The position numbers and the translations under genes were made by a program. Shown here piece after piece: positions 46,120 to 55,499 of a DNA stretch of 64,000 bases. Origin of the DNA: Clostridiales bacterium PH28_bin88 (lineage in GTDB: Bacteria; Bacillota; PH28-bin88). Location: contig LAKY01000072.1 of NCBI GenBank assembly GCA_000987045.1, positions 115,383-179,382 on the forward strand. The letters are read 5' to 3'. The notes under the pieces were generated by a model, which saw only the letters and a list, made by a program, of their open reading frames with translations, did no database searches and was not told where the DNA came from. The stretch's first letter is position 1. The number at the start of each line of letters is the position of its first letter.

Positions 46120-46245
46120 CAGGCACTCCCCCTGAGTTGTCCAACATTTCCCAAGGATAGTATGTTCGATGTAATGGGTAAAAATTCCTGCTCTTTTCTG
46201 ACGTGCTTTAATCGATAGCGAAAAATCAGGAGGCAATTATAAGTT

Positions 46246-46782
46246 CTAAAACTCTATACCTCGGCGGGCGTTAACACCCAACTGATATGGATGCTTAATT
46301 TCCCTCATTTCGGTGACCAAGTGAGCCCGATCTATAATCTCCTGGGGTGCGTTGCGACCGGTAAGCACCAGTTCCAAATGAGGCGGCTTCCTGTCCAGAA
46401 AAGCCAGTACTTCCTCGATGGTAAGCAGTTGGAAGAACAGGGCATTATTTACCTCATCAAGAATGAGAATATCTACGTCCCCTCCCAACATGGCCTCTTC
46501 GGCAAAAGCTAACGCCTTCCTGGCTAGGGTATAGTCTTCCGGTTTAGCACCGCCCCGGTGGATAAACCCGGGCCGTCCAAAGGCATGGATCTCCACTTCG
46601 GGGGCCAGGCGGGCAAAAGCCTTGTTTTCCCCGTAGTTACCGGTCTTCATAAACTGGACGATAAGCACCTTGAAACCGTTTCCCGCAGCCCTTACCGCAA
46701 GGCCGAAAGCGGCGGTGCTTTTACCCTTGGCGTTCCCGGTATAGACCTGAATCAATCCCTGCTCCAGCTTCGGTTTAGTCAT
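46246..46782 (-). CDS. cobO: cob(I)yrinic acid a,c-diamide adenosyltransferase
   Basis: This enzyme attaches the adenosyl group of ATP to cobalt(I) corrinoids, making coenzyme B12. It is the CobO/BtuR type, with the P-loop VYTGNAKGKSTAAFGLAVRAAGNG, the LDEVNNAL segment and GRNAPQEIIDRAHLVTEM. The length is 178 residues. It follows the cobalamin transporter genes and probably salvages the imported corrinoid. Confidence 0.96.
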   Translation of the reverse strand: MTKPKLEQGLIQVYTGNAKGKSTAAFGLAVRAAGNGFKVLIVQFMKTGNYGENKAFARLAPEVEIHAFGRPGFIHRGGAKPEDYTLARKALAFAEEAMLGGDVDILILDEVNNALFFQLLTIEEVLAFLDRKPPHLELVLTGRNAPQEIIDRAHLVTEMREIKHPYQLGVNARRGIEF

Positions 46783-46838
46783 ATTGTCACCACTCCCTCC
46801 AAGAAAAGTTAAATGTTATTCTTCAGGTATTCAGAATT

Positions 46839-46920
46839 CAGGAGTCAGAATTCAGAATACTTCGAGACGATAAACCGCTCTCTAATGCTGACTCCTGACT
46901 TCTGACTCCTGACTCCTGAG
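46839..46920. repeat. inverted CAGGAGTCAGAA repeat between cobO and the B12 ABC ATPase gene
   Basis: CAGGAGTCAGAA (46839-46850) and its perfect complement TTCTGACTCCTG (46900-46911) flank a 49-base spacer. The right arm sits in a run of CTGACTCCTGACTTCTGACT words. It can form a 12-bp hairpin and resembles the repeat at 42965-43023. Confidence 0.6.
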
Positions 46921-46923
46921 TAG

Positions 46924-48210
46924 TCACAAACCCGGTTCAGAAACACGAGTTCTTGACTCCAGACCGGCCAAGAAGGCCAAGACCGCCTCCTGGTAGTTGA
47001 CTCCCTGCCAACCCCCAGCAGGGAGCGAGTAAAGAAACTCAACCGCCTGCCCCCCGGTGTAGTCCCGCTGGGGCAGCTCATCAGGGGATACCACCAACAC
47101 CGGAACACCAAGCCTGATGGCATGGGCCAGGCACTCAATGTTCCTCAGGTTACCGTGGCCAAAAGGAACCTGCAGCATCACCACCGCGCCCGCCTCACCG
47201 ATAAGCTCCAGGTTCCGCCGGTAGGCTTCGTCACCAATTGGTGAAAAAGGAGCTTCCTCCGCCATGATGAGGCCCAGATCCCGCGCCCGTTGCCAGTCGG
47301 TATCGCCCGCATTCAGTACACCCGCCGTTACCGTGTAACCCCTCGAGGCCAATTGGTCCATCATCCAACCGGAAACGCCACCCCCACCGATGAGGTGAAC
47401 CTTCAGGTGGCTTTTTTCCGTTCCTGTTTTCGGTGTAAGCAGGGTGACCTGGGGCACACCGGTGATTGGGTGACGGGCGATACCCACTTCCGCCCGGAAC
47501 ACCTCCCGGATATGTTCCGGTGTGATCACTTCTTCAGGATCGCCGGCAGCGAAAATATTCCCTTGGTGGAGGAGCAGCAGCCGCTGGCAGAACTGGGAAG
47601 CCAGGTTAAGGTCGTGGAGCACCCCGATTACCGTTAGTTTTTCCTCCAGCACCAGCTTCCTCAACAGGGACAGTATCTCCACTTGGTAATTGATATCAAG
47701 ATGCGCCGTCGGTTCGTCTAACAGAAGCAGTTGAGGTTCCTGGGTAAGAGCACGCGCCAGGAGCACCCGCTGGCGCTCACCACCGCTTAAGTGGGTGACG
47801 GGTCGATGCCTTAACCCCCATGTATCGGTCATTTCCATGGCCTTTTGGGCCACCAGCCGATCCCGGATGCCCTCAACATGAAATCGTCCTAGATGGGCAT
47901 GACGTCCCATCAAGACCACTTCTTCTGTGGTGAAGGTAAAGTCTACGCGGGTATCCTGGGGTACCACTCCCACCTTCTTGGCCAGGTCCTTAACCTTGAT
48001 TGTGGACAGGTCTCGCCCATCCAGCCATACAATACCGATAGAAGGCTTTACGGTGGCGGCCAGCGTCTTGATCAGGGTAGATTTTCCCGATCCGTTGGGT
48101 CCAATGACGCCAAGGAAAGTACCGGGATCCACGGAAAAGGTAATGCCATCCAGCACGGTTCGCGCCCCATACCGGCATTCAATATCATGTACTTTCAGAA
48201 CAACAGTCAT
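46924..48210 (-). CDS. btuD: cobalamin ABC transporter ATPase with a C-terminal extra domain
   Basis: The first 250 residues are a FecE/BtuD-type ATPase with Walker A IGPNGSGKSTLIKTL, signature LSGGERQRVLLARAL and Walker B LLLLDEPTAHLD, energising corrinoid import. Residues from about 278 form a second domain of 150 residues starting VHLIGGGGVSGWMMDQLASRG. It has a glycine-rich Rossmann-like start and no ABC motifs; I cannot name its function. It follows btuC by 12 bases and is under the cobalamin riboswitch, which supports the B12 assignment over iron. Confidence 0.88.
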   Translation of the reverse strand: MTVVLKVHDIECRYGARTVLDGITFSVDPGTFLGVIGPNGSGKSTLIKTLAATVKPSIGIVWLDGRDLSTIKVKDLAKKVGVVPQDTRVDFTFTTEEVVLMGRHAHLGRFHVEGIRDRLVAQKAMEMTDTWGLRHRPVTHLSGGERQRVLLARALTQEPQLLLLDEPTAHLDINYQVEILSLLRKLVLEEKLTVIGVLHDLNLASQFCQRLLLLHQGNIFAAGDPEEVITPEHIREVFRAEVGIARHPITGVPQVTLLTPKTGTEKSHLKVHLIGGGGVSGWMMDQLASRGYTVTAGVLNAGDTDWQRARDLGLIMAEEAPFSPIGDEAYRRNLELIGEAGAVVMLQVPFGHGNLRNIECLAHAIRLGVPVLVVSPDELPQRDYTGGQAVEFLYSLPAGGWQGVNYQEAVLAFLAGLESRTRVSEPGL

Positions 48211-48222
48211 GCTGTATCACCT

Positions 48223-49287
48223 TTACACCCACATGCTCCGCTGCCTGGTTCGCAGCAGGTAGCCAAAAAAAGGAGCGCCCAGAAATGCCGTGATTACCCC
48301 GACCGGTAACTCGGCGGGGGCGATAACGGTGCGGGCCAGCGTATCCGCCAGCACCAGAAAGATACTGCCTGTAAGGGCGGCAACGGGTAAAAGCACCCGG
48401 TGGTCCGGTCCCAATACCATCCGCACCACATGCGGGGTCACCAGCCCCACGAACCCGATGGTCCCCGCCATCGCCACCGCCTGGGCGGTAACCAGAGAAG
48501 CCGCGAAAAGAATGAGGACTTTAGCCCGCTCCACGCCCACCCCAAGGTGCTGGGCGGTCTCCTCGCCCAGGGCCAGCAGGTTCAGTTCCCGGGCCAAGAA
48601 CCCGATTATCACCATCCCGGCCAGGAGGGCTGGAAGAGACCAGGCCACATGGCCCCAACTTCTTAAAGACAGGCTCCCCATCAGCCAGAACACTACCTGT
48701 TCCAGGTTGTGGTACGCCCTGGTGAGCATGAAAGACAGGATAGCTGTCAGGAAGGACCCAACCACCACACCGGCCAGGATGAGGGTTTCTACAGCCACCC
48801 GCCCACCGATCCTGGCCAGCCGGTACACAGTTATAATGGTTAAGATCGCCCCCAAGAAGGCTCCCACAGGTACCAGGCCGATACCGGGGACCCCTTTAAT
48901 CCCCGCTCCAGCCAGCATAACCAGCACAGCCCCCACCGCCGCCCCTGAAGAAACCCCCACAGTATAGGGATCGGCCAGGGGGTTCCGCAACAATCCCTGG
49001 AAGGCGGCTCCGGCCACCGCCAAACCCGCCCCCACCAGGGAGCCCATCAGGATACGGGGAAACCGGATTTTCCAGATAATCACTTCCATGGTGCGGGTCC
49101 AGTCGGGAATAACCAGCGCGGGACCCAGAACCGGCACCTTGTGTACCAGTATCCCTGCGGCAGTCAGTGGGCTAATGTTGGCGCTACCGATTACCGCGCT
49201 ACCGATCACCACCACCGCCCACAGCAACGCCAGGGCAGGCAAGGAAACCATCAGTTTGGCTTGCCATCCCTCCAACGATTTCAACAT
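48223..49287 (-). CDS. btuC: cobalamin ABC transporter permease (FecCD/BtuC family)
   Basis: A 354-residue integral membrane protein with about ten hydrophobic segments. The FecCD family marks are RFPRILMGSLVGAGLAVAGA, GLLRNPLADPYTVGVSSGAAVGA and the late GTIGFVGLVTPHVVRMVLGPDH. It forms the membrane channel with the following ATPase and takes its ligand from the lipoprotein encoded just upstream. Confidence 0.93.
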   Translation of the reverse strand: MLKSLEGWQAKLMVSLPALALLWAVVVIGSAVIGSANISPLTAAGILVHKVPVLGPALVIPDWTRTMEVIIWKIRFPRILMGSLVGAGLAVAGAAFQGLLRNPLADPYTVGVSSGAAVGAVLVMLAGAGIKGVPGIGLVPVGAFLGAILTIITVYRLARIGGRVAVETLILAGVVVGSFLTAILSFMLTRAYHNLEQVVFWLMGSLSLRSWGHVAWSLPALLAGMVIIGFLARELNLLALGEETAQHLGVGVERAKVLILFAASLVTAQAVAMAGTIGFVGLVTPHVVRMVLGPDHRVLLPVAALTGSIFLVLADTLARTVIAPAELPVGVITAFLGAPFFGYLLRTRQRSMWV

Positions 49288-49359
49288 CCTCCCTAACCAC
49301 CTAATGATGTAGTTTTAGACAAGCCGAAAGCCCGCCACGCAAAGTTTATCGTAGCGCGT

Positions 49360-50286
49360 TTAAAAAAGTTCGGGATATAGGAACCTGGCTATCTCCTCCA
49401 CCGCCTGGGCGATCCGGTGGGAGGGCCGTACCAGAGTGTTTATGTCCAGGCTGTCCATCACTTTACCCTCCCGTATCGCAGTAATGTGGTCCCAGCCCGG
49501 ACGGGTAGGTACTTTTTGGTCGTGTACAGCCAGGATGATTACGTCGGGATTCTGTTCCACCACCTTTTCCGGGCTGTATTCCAGCCAGGGAGACTTCTCT
49601 TCCACAATGTTGATTCCCCCGGCCAACTCAACGATTTCGTGCTGCAGGGAACCCTCACCCACAGTGTACAGGGGTTCGGCGCCGATTTCCACAAACACCC
49701 GCTTACGCTTGTCCATGGGCACGTTTGCCACCTTCTGCTGGACTTCCTCCAGGCGGGAACGCATGGAAGCAACTATTTCCTCTCCGCGGGGAGAAACGCC
49801 TGCGGCCTTGGCGATGGTTCGGACAGTCTCATAGATGGCGTCCACTGTCTGAGCCTCAACTACCAGTACCGGTAAACCCAACTTGCGCAGTTCATCAATC
49901 TGACCCATGTTTACGGATTGCATTGCCACCACCAGGTCAGGCTCCAGGGAAACGATCTTTTCCGCATTAACGGTAAAACCTCCGACCCTCTCCTTACCGT
50001 GCACCTCCGCAGGATAATCGTCGTTGTCGGTTACCGCCACCACCCTGTTCCCCAGCCCCAGAGCAAATAGGAGTTCTGTATTGCTGGGGGTGATCGAGAT
50101 GATCCGCTGGGGAGGTTTGGGTATTACGATTTCCACACCGGTGACGTCGGTAATGGTAACCGGGAACCCCTCAATTTTTTCAGCAGGCGCATTTCCACCA
50201 CCGGAGGGAATATTCCGGCTGCAGCCGGTTACCAGCACTAACGTCAATACCGCCAGCGTTAAAGTCAACCCGCATTTTTTCTTCAC
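49360..50286 (-). CDS. btuF: cobalamin-binding lipoprotein (BtuF/FecB family)
   Basis: The substrate-binding protein of the B12 transporter. It has a lipoprotein signal peptide, hydrophobic LTLTLAVLTLVLVTGC with the lipidated Cys, and a class III binding fold with RIISITPSNTELLFALGLG and PDVIILAVHDQ. The GTG at 50286 has AGGAG seven bases upstream and gives 308 residues; the longer open frame would put 32 basic residues before the signal peptide. It is the first gene after the cobalamin riboswitch. Confidence 0.92.
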   Translation of the reverse strand: MKKKCGLTLTLAVLTLVLVTGCSRNIPSGGGNAPAEKIEGFPVTITDVTGVEIVIPKPPQRIISITPSNTELLFALGLGNRVVAVTDNDDYPAEVHGKERVGGFTVNAEKIVSLEPDLVVAMQSVNMGQIDELRKLGLPVLVVEAQTVDAIYETVRTIAKAAGVSPRGEEIVASMRSRLEEVQQKVANVPMDKRKRVFVEIGAEPLYTVGEGSLQHEIVELAGGINIVEEKSPWLEYSPEKVVEQNPDVIILAVHDQKVPTRPGWDHITAIREGKVMDSLDINTLVRPSHRIAQAVEEIARFLYPELF

Positions 50287-50404
50287 TTTTCTTCTCCTCC
50301 CCGTGGAAGCTATGTATATATATTCCGCCCGTCTCCGACGGCCTTTTTTGCTCCTTAAACCAATGTGATGTAAGTTTTTCACTCTTTTCTTTGATGGGCA
50401 TAAA

Positions 50405-50437
50405 CAGAAAATCCCCAGCTTCGCGTAGAGGCTGGAG
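50405..50437 (-). terminator. terminator-like hairpin after the cobalamin riboswitch
   Basis: On the minus strand CTCCAGC and GCTGGGG pair around an 11-base loop and are followed by ATTTTCTGTTTATG. It is placed between the riboswitch and btuF, as expected for a transcriptional expression platform. Confidence 0.6.
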
Positions 50438-50489
50438 AAGATATTTCTGCGGTGCTCCCTCCTTTACCACGAAGGATGATGCCGTAAAC

Positions 50490-50665
50490 CCACAGGCAGG
50501 TCTCCTGGCTTCCCCTCTTCGTGTCAGGCTTCCTTCCCCTTCTTTTACGGAAGAGTGGCATAGCAACAGACACTCAGGGTTACAGTGGCGGGACCGCGCC
50601 GGAATTGCACCGGACTTCCCTATTCTCCCCTAGGGGCACCCGCAGGCTAGATTGGACAAGTTAGG
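50490..50665 (-). promoter_or_regulatory. cobalamin (adenosylcobalamin) riboswitch
   Basis: The minus strand contains the conserved elements in order: GGGAAGTCCGGTGCAATTCC, GGCGCGGTCCCGCCACTGT, and the B12 box AAGCCAGGAGACCTGCC (50495-50511). It precedes btuF-btuC-btuD-cobO, so B12 import and adenosylation are repressed when cobalamin is abundant. Confidence 0.97.
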
Positions 50666-50715
50666 TATTCGATAAAGACTGCCGGAATCCTTTTTTGAAC
50701 AAAATAATTGGCCGT

Positions 50716-50958
50716 TTAAGGCCAAATTAGTCGTTGGGACCCGCAATGGTAGCACCGGTCAAAATAGTATTCGGGCCGCTGCCACGCGGACTGCACCTGG
50801 TCCCAGGAAGCGTTTGTATTTTCCAGGTTAATAAGGTTTCCCTCACCAGAGAAATTCGCTACCAGTCCTGAAAAATACCGTCCTGTTGTGGGTGACGCCA
50901 CAGGTACAGAGCTGCTGACAAAGGCCTCATTGTTGCCGCAATTGACACATCTGGGCAT
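50716..50958 (-). CDS. small zinc-ribbon protein
   Basis: An 80-residue protein with two CxxC knuckles, RCVNCGNNEA near residue 4 and RCYHCGSQRL near residue 68, which should bind one zinc. The middle 55 residues are low in charge and of no known fold. A TTGGCC/GGCCAA hairpin with a U-rich tail overlaps its stop codon and would end its transcript before the cobalamin riboswitch. Function unknown. Confidence 0.7.
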   Translation of the reverse strand: MPRCVNCGNNEAFVSSSVPVASPTTGRYFSGLVANFSGEGNLINLENTNASWDQVQSAWQRPEYYFDRCYHCGSQRLIWP

Positions 50959-51094
50959 CTGATTTTAAACCTCCTACCCGACAATCTGGCATGTCCACCC
51001 GTTTAGTGTTTCTCCCGCAAGAGCATAATAAACACGCCGGGTGAGAAATGAGCACCCGGTTGGAAGCAAAATATCGACTTTGGAGGGTTAAACT

Positions 51095-51598
51095 ATGAGC
51101 ATCCGGCGTACCGTAGTGGGCTTGTTTTCCTCCCTGGAGCAGGCTCGCAGGGCGATTGTGGAAATAGGCGAGGAGAGCCTGGCCAATAACCAGGTATCCC
51201 TGGTAATTAAAAAGCGCTCGCCCGCCAAGGAGGAATATGCCACAGAAATTGCAGGGTACCCGGCTCCCGGCACCCTGGATGATTTTCACGGGCTACTGGT
51301 GCAGGTACAGGACATCAACCTGGACAGGATCGGCTCAGTGGAGGCGGGCGGCTCGGTTGCAGGGGCGATCAGCCAGGAAGACAAGGGGTTGGCCGAGGTC
51401 CTCGGTTATTACGGTATGGACTTTGATCGAGCCAGGTACTATGAGGACCAGGTAGCCACAGGTATGGCTCTGGTGGTGATCGAGACCAACAATGATAAAG
51501 TAAACCAGGTGGCCAATATCCTGCTCGGTTACGGCGGCCAGCAGGTAGAAAAGTGGAGTAAAACCCTGAACCACCGCCTTAGAGCCAAGCAGGGTTAA
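51095..51598 (+). CDS. YflT-like (heat-induced stress protein domain) protein
   Basis: A 167-residue protein starting RRTVVGLFSSLEQARRAIVEIGE, resembling the YflT/general-stress-17M domain in which residues 5-70 form a ferredoxin-like fold. A glycine-rich stretch (GSVEAGGSVAGAIS) follows, and a second region GYYGMDFDRARYYEDQVATGMALVVIET resembles the C-terminal part of such proteins. It is one of two clear plus-strand genes and stands alone, divergent from the zinc-ribbon gene. Confidence 0.65.
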   Translation: MSIRRTVVGLFSSLEQARRAIVEIGEESLANNQVSLVIKKRSPAKEEYATEIAGYPAPGTLDDFHGLLVQVQDINLDRIGSVEAGGSVAGAISQEDKGLAEVLGYYGMDFDRARYYEDQVATGMALVVIETNNDKVNQVANILLGYGGQQVEKWSKTLNHRLRAKQG

Positions 51599-51644
51599 GC
51601 GAAAGCCTCCGAGCGGGGAACCCCGTGTTGGAGGCTTCTCCCTT

Positions 51645-52472
51645 CTACCGTTCTCGGGCTGTGGCGATGCGGGAGGGCGGCCTGCCTGCAGGGTGCTGGA
51701 TGGAACTCTTCCCGTTGTTTGCCCTCTTGGCACTGGTCCTCGCTTTTTTGTTGAACCCGTTGGCCAAGCTCCGCAGGCGCTTAACCTCATCGGCGGTAAG
51801 ATGCCGGTACTGGCCAGGCTTCAGTTCACCCAGGGTGAGGAAACCGATTTTTGTTCGTACCAGGCTTTTCACCGGGTGCCCCACCGCCCCCAGCATCCTT
51901 CGTACCTGCCGGTTCTTTCCCTCATGAATGGTAAGTTCCACCAGCGTGTCACCGGCAATCCTTTGGAGGATCCGTACCCTGGCAGGCGCCGTGACCCCTT
52001 CTTCCAAAGGTACACCGTGTCGCAGGCACCGGAGTCCGTCGGGCTGAACGATCCCCTGCACCAGGGCCAGGTAGGTTTTTTCCACTTCGTGGCGTGGGTG
52101 GGTCAGGGCATGAGTAAGGCTACCATCGTTGGTAAGGATTAATAGACCCTCGGTGTCATAGTCCAGCCTGCCTACCGGGTAAAGCCGGACTGGCAGGTCC
52201 CGCACCAGGTCTACCACCTTCTTCCGTCCCTGGGGGTCACGAACGGTGGTCACGAAACCCGCCGGCTTGTTGAGCAAGACATATGTCTTAGGCTCACAGA
52301 ACCGTAGCGGTTTACCGTCCACCTCGATAACGTCCTTGCCGGCGTCCACTTTGGTACCTAACTGGGTCACTACCTCCCCGTTGACTCGCACCCTGCCTTC
52401 CAGGATCATTTCCTCGCTCTTGCGCCGGGAAGCCACTCCGGCCATGGCCATCACCTTATGCAACCTTTCCAC
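51645..52472 (-). CDS. rluB: 23S rRNA pseudouridine synthase (RluB type)
   Basis: An RNA-modifying enzyme with an N-terminal S4 domain (ERLHKVMAMAGVASRRKSEEMI, residues 1-60) and the RsuA-family catalytic motif GRLDYDTEGLLILTNDG with the active Asp. The C-terminal 35 residues are basic and probably disordered. In many Firmicutes rluB directly follows spmB; here a peptide transporter lies between. A TATAAT (52502-52507) on the minus strand with a poor -35, beside an AGATCAT/ATGATCT palindrome, may be its promoter. Confidence 0.92.
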   Translation of the reverse strand: MERLHKVMAMAGVASRRKSEEMILEGRVRVNGEVVTQLGTKVDAGKDVIEVDGKPLRFCEPKTYVLLNKPAGFVTTVRDPQGRKKVVDLVRDLPVRLYPVGRLDYDTEGLLILTNDGSLTHALTHPRHEVEKTYLALVQGIVQPDGLRCLRHGVPLEEGVTAPARVRILQRIAGDTLVELTIHEGKNRQVRRMLGAVGHPVKSLVRTKIGFLTLGELKPGQYRHLTADEVKRLRSLANGFNKKARTSAKRANNGKSSIQHPAGRPPSRIATARER

Positions 52473-52632
52473 AAAACGCCCTCCTGTAAACGGCTAAAGC
52501 TATTATACCCCTCTCCCAAGATCATATCATGATCTAGGCCGGGTTAGCACTTTTTTTACCGCACCGTTTCGGCCCCAAATCAACCAAATTCCTTGCCCAG
52601 GTTGCTACCGGTGGTAATTTCGCCAGGTTTCC

Positions 52633-53601
52633 TCATCTGACGAGGTGACAGGCCACCATGTGTTCCCCGCCTGTATCTTGGAAAGGAGGTTCCTCCTCCC
52701 GGCAAAGTTCTTCCGCCACAGCGCAGCGGGTGTGAAACCGGCAACCGGCCGGCGGGTTCAGGGGACTCGGGACGTCACCGCCAAGGAGGATGCGCTCCCG
52801 CCTGGCCTGGGGGTCGGGAACGGGAATGGCGGATAAGAGCGCCTTGGTGTAAGGGTGCTGTGGTGAGCTGTAGAGCCTTTCCGCCCCGGCCAGTTCCACC
52901 AGCTTCCCCAGGTACATCACTCCCACCCTGTCGCTGACATACTTGACCACGTTAAGACCGTGGGCGATGAACAAGTAGGTCAGATCCATCTCCCGCTGCA
53001 GGTCTTCCAAAAGGTTGAGGATCTGAGATTGAATGGATACATCCAGGGCGGAAACCGGTTCGTCGCAAACGATCATTTTTGGATCAACCGCCAGGGCCCG
53101 GGCAATGCCAATCCGCTGGCGCTGACCGCCACTGAATTCATGGGGATAGCGCCTGGCGTGGGAAGGGCTCAACCCCACCATCTCCAACAGTTCCCGCACC
53201 CTGCGTTCCTTTTGCGTTCCATTCGCCAATCCATGGAGGGTGAGGGGTTCACCCACTATGCGCCCCACCGTCATGCGGGGATTTAAAGAACTGTACGGGT
53301 CCTGGAAGATAATCTGCATCCGCTGACGTTTGGGGCGCAGTTCCCGCCGGTTCAACCGTGTGATGTCCTCTCCTTCAAAAAACACCTCGCCGCCGGTAGG
53401 CTCGATGAGCCGCAGGATGAGGCGACCGGTGGTTGATTTGCCGCAGCCGCTTTCCCCTACCAACCCAAGAGTCTCGCCTCGTTTGATGCCGAAGGAGACC
53501 CCGTCCACCGCCTTGACCAGCCCCCGTCCCCGGCCCAACAGGTTCCCCTGCACCGGAAAGTGCTTTGTAAGGTTTCTGGCCTCTACCAGGTACTCAGACA
53601 A
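52633..53601 (-). CDS. dppF: oligopeptide/dipeptide ABC transporter ATPase (DppF/OppF)
   Basis: The second ATPase of a peptide importer. It has Walker [18 protein letters not shown], signature [16 protein letters not shown], Walker [15 protein letters not shown] and the C-terminal oligopeptide-type extension with three cysteines, [19 protein letters not shown], that may hold a metal cluster. A TTG at 53601 with GGAGG nine bases upstream overlaps the dppD stop and gives 322 residues; this is the more likely start over an open codon at 53643. Confidence 0.93.
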   Translation of the reverse strand: MSEYLVEARNLTKHFPVQGNLLGRGRGLVKAVDGVSFGIKRGETLGLVGESGCGKSTTGRLILRLIEPTGGEVFFEGEDITRLNRRELRPKRQRMQIIFQDPYSSLNPRMTVGRIVGEPLTLHGLANGTQKERRVRELLEMVGLSPSHARRYPHEFSGGQRQRIGIARALAVDPKMIVCDEPVSALDVSIQSQILNLLEDLQREMDLTYLFIAHGLNVVKYVSDRVGVMYLGKLVELAGAERLYSSPQHPYTKALLSAIPVPDPQARRERILLGGDVPSPLNPPAGCRFHTRCAVAEELCREEEPPFQDTGGEHMVACHLVR

Positions 53602-54595
53602 CCGTCCCCACCTCCTCCTGCCGGTACAGCCAGCAACTGGCAAACCGTCCGGGAGCCACCCGGCGCAGTTGTGGCTCCTCCTTACGGCAAAGTTCGCCTG
53701 CTAGGGGGCACCTGGGGTGAAAGGCGCAGCCGGCCGGAAGTTGCACAGGATTAGGTACCGTTCCCTCGATGGTGTAAAGCCGCTCCCCGGTGCCTTCCAG
53801 GCGCGGGATGGATCTCAGCAGCCCGGCGGTATACGGGTGCTTGGGGTCATCGAACAGGTCGGTCACCCCAGCTTCCTCCACCACCCGGCCGGCGTACATC
53901 ACTAATACCCGGTCGGCCATCTCCGCCACCACCCCCAGGTCGTGGGTGATAAGCAGGATAGCAGTGCCGAACTCCCGCCTCAATTGGCGCATCAGATCCA
54001 GGATCTGGGCCTGGATGGTCACGTCCAGGGCAGTGGTTGGCTCATCGGCGATCAGGAGTTCCGGGTTGCAGGACAGGGCCATGGCGATCATCACCCGCTG
54101 GCGCATCCCTCCGGAAAGCTGGTGGGGGTAATCTCGCACCCTTTTTTCCGGGGAAGGGATCCCCACTTTTTTCAGCATCTCCACAGCCTGTAGCCAGGCT
54201 TCCCGCTTGCCAAGACCCTGGTGTAGCCGTAATGTTTCGGCCACCTGCTCCCCTACTCTAAACACGGGATTTAAGGATGTCATTGGCTCCTGGAATATCA
54301 TGGATATCCGGTTGCCGCGGATCCGTCGCATCTCTGCCGGAGACTTCTTCAGCAGATCCTCCCCGCCAAAACGGATCGCCCCACCCACGATCTTTCCCGG
54401 CGGCCGGGGAACCAGCTGCATGATGGAAAGGGAGGTAACGCTCTTCCCGCTGCCCGATTCGCCGACGATAGCCAAAGTCTCTCCCCGGCCCATGCTGACA
54501 CTCACCCCGTCTACTGCCGGCACCACCCCGTCCGCGGTGTAAAAGTAGGTTTGCAGTTGTTGTACTTCCAATAACGGTTCAACCATGTTTTTCAC
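53594..54595 (-). CDS. dppD: oligopeptide/dipeptide ABC transporter ATPase (DppD/OppD)
   Basis: The first ATPase of the peptide importer, 333 residues. It has Walker [18 protein letters not shown], signature [16 protein letters not shown], Walker [15 protein letters not shown] and the C-terminal cysteine-containing [19 protein letters not shown] extension. It partners DppF and follows the permease gene dppC by five bases. Confidence 0.94.
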   Translation of the reverse strand: MKNMVEPLLEVQQLQTYFYTADGVVPAVDGVSVSMGRGETLAIVGESGSGKSVTSLSIMQLVPRPPGKIVGGAIRFGGEDLLKKSPAEMRRIRGNRISMIFQEPMTSLNPVFRVGEQVAETLRLHQGLGKREAWLQAVEMLKKVGIPSPEKRVRDYPHQLSGGMRQRVMIAMALSCNPELLIADEPTTALDVTIQAQILDLMRQLRREFGTAILLITHDLGVVAEMADRVLVMYAGRVVEEAGVTDLFDDPKHPYTAGLLRSIPRLEGTGERLYTIEGTVPNPVQLPAGCAFHPRCPLAGELCRKEEPQLRRVAPGRFASCWLYRQEEVGTVV

Positions 54596-54600
54596 CTGCC

Positions 54601-55485
54601 TTACTGTTTCAGCCTGGGATCGAGGGCGTCCCGCAGGCCATCCCCCAGGAGGTTAAAGGCCATCACTGTAATGGTTATGGCCAAACCGGGGAAAATGACC
54701 ACATGGGGTGCGTTGTAGAAGTACCCCCGCCCGCTGCCCAGCATGGCTCCCCACTCGGCGAAAGGCTCCTGTACCCCCAAGCCCAAAAACCCAAGGCCGG
54801 CGGTTTCCAAGATGGCCTGGGAAACACCCATAGTAGCCCGTATGATGATGGGCGCCACTACATTGGGCAGCACATGCAGGAAAATAACCCTCAGGTCGCC
54901 GGCCCCCAGGGCCAGTGCAGCCTGGACGTAGTCATTCTCCTTGACCGACATGACCGACCCCCTGACAATGCGGGCATATTCCGGGATGTAAACAATACCG
55001 ATGGCGACCATGGCATTCTCAATACCGCGGCCCAGCAAGATCATCAGTGCCAGGGCCAGCAGGATGGGAGGAAAGGCCATCATGATATCCATCACCCGCA
55101 TCAGGCCCAGGTCCACCAACCCGCCGTAGTAGCCGGCCACCGCCCCCACCATCACGCCCGCCGCCAGGGAAATCCCTACCGCGATAAGACCCACCCGCAG
55201 GGAGATGCGGGCGCCGTAGAAGATGCGGCTGAGGATGTCCCGGCCCAGGTGGTCGGTACCCAGCCAGTGGTTCCCGCTGGGACCCTGGAGGCTCTGGGGA
55301 AGGTTTCCTTCGTACGGGTTATACGGGGACACCACCGGTGCCAAGGCAGCCAGAAGGAAAATCAGCAGCAGCAGGACGAGCCCCACCAGGGCAGCCCGGT
55401 TTTTCCGGAAGCGCCGCCAAAACCCCGCCAACTGGACAAAGAGACCGGTTCCCGGGTCAGCGGCGGTAATTACTGTCTCATTCAT
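54601..55485 (-). CDS. dppC: peptide ABC transporter permease (DppC/OppC)
   Basis: A 294-residue inner-membrane permease with an N-terminal cytoplasmic part, about six membrane segments, and the family segments [24 protein letters not shown] and [29 protein letters not shown] (EAA-type loop contacting the ATPase). It pairs with DppB. Confidence 0.94.
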   Translation of the reverse strand: MNETVITAADPGTGLFVQLAGFWRRFRKNRAALVGLVLLLLIFLLAALAPVVSPYNPYEGNLPQSLQGPSGNHWLGTDHLGRDILSRIFYGARISLRVGLIAVGISLAAGVMVGAVAGYYGGLVDLGLMRVMDIMMAFPPILLALALMILLGRGIENAMVAIGIVYIPEYARIVRGSVMSVKENDYVQAALALGAGDLRVIFLHVLPNVVAPIIIRATMGVSQAILETAGLGFLGLGVQEPFAEWGAMLGSGRGYFYNAPHVVIFPGLAITITVMAFNLLGDGLRDALDPRLKQ

Positions 55486-55499
55486 TTTCTCCCCCTCCC

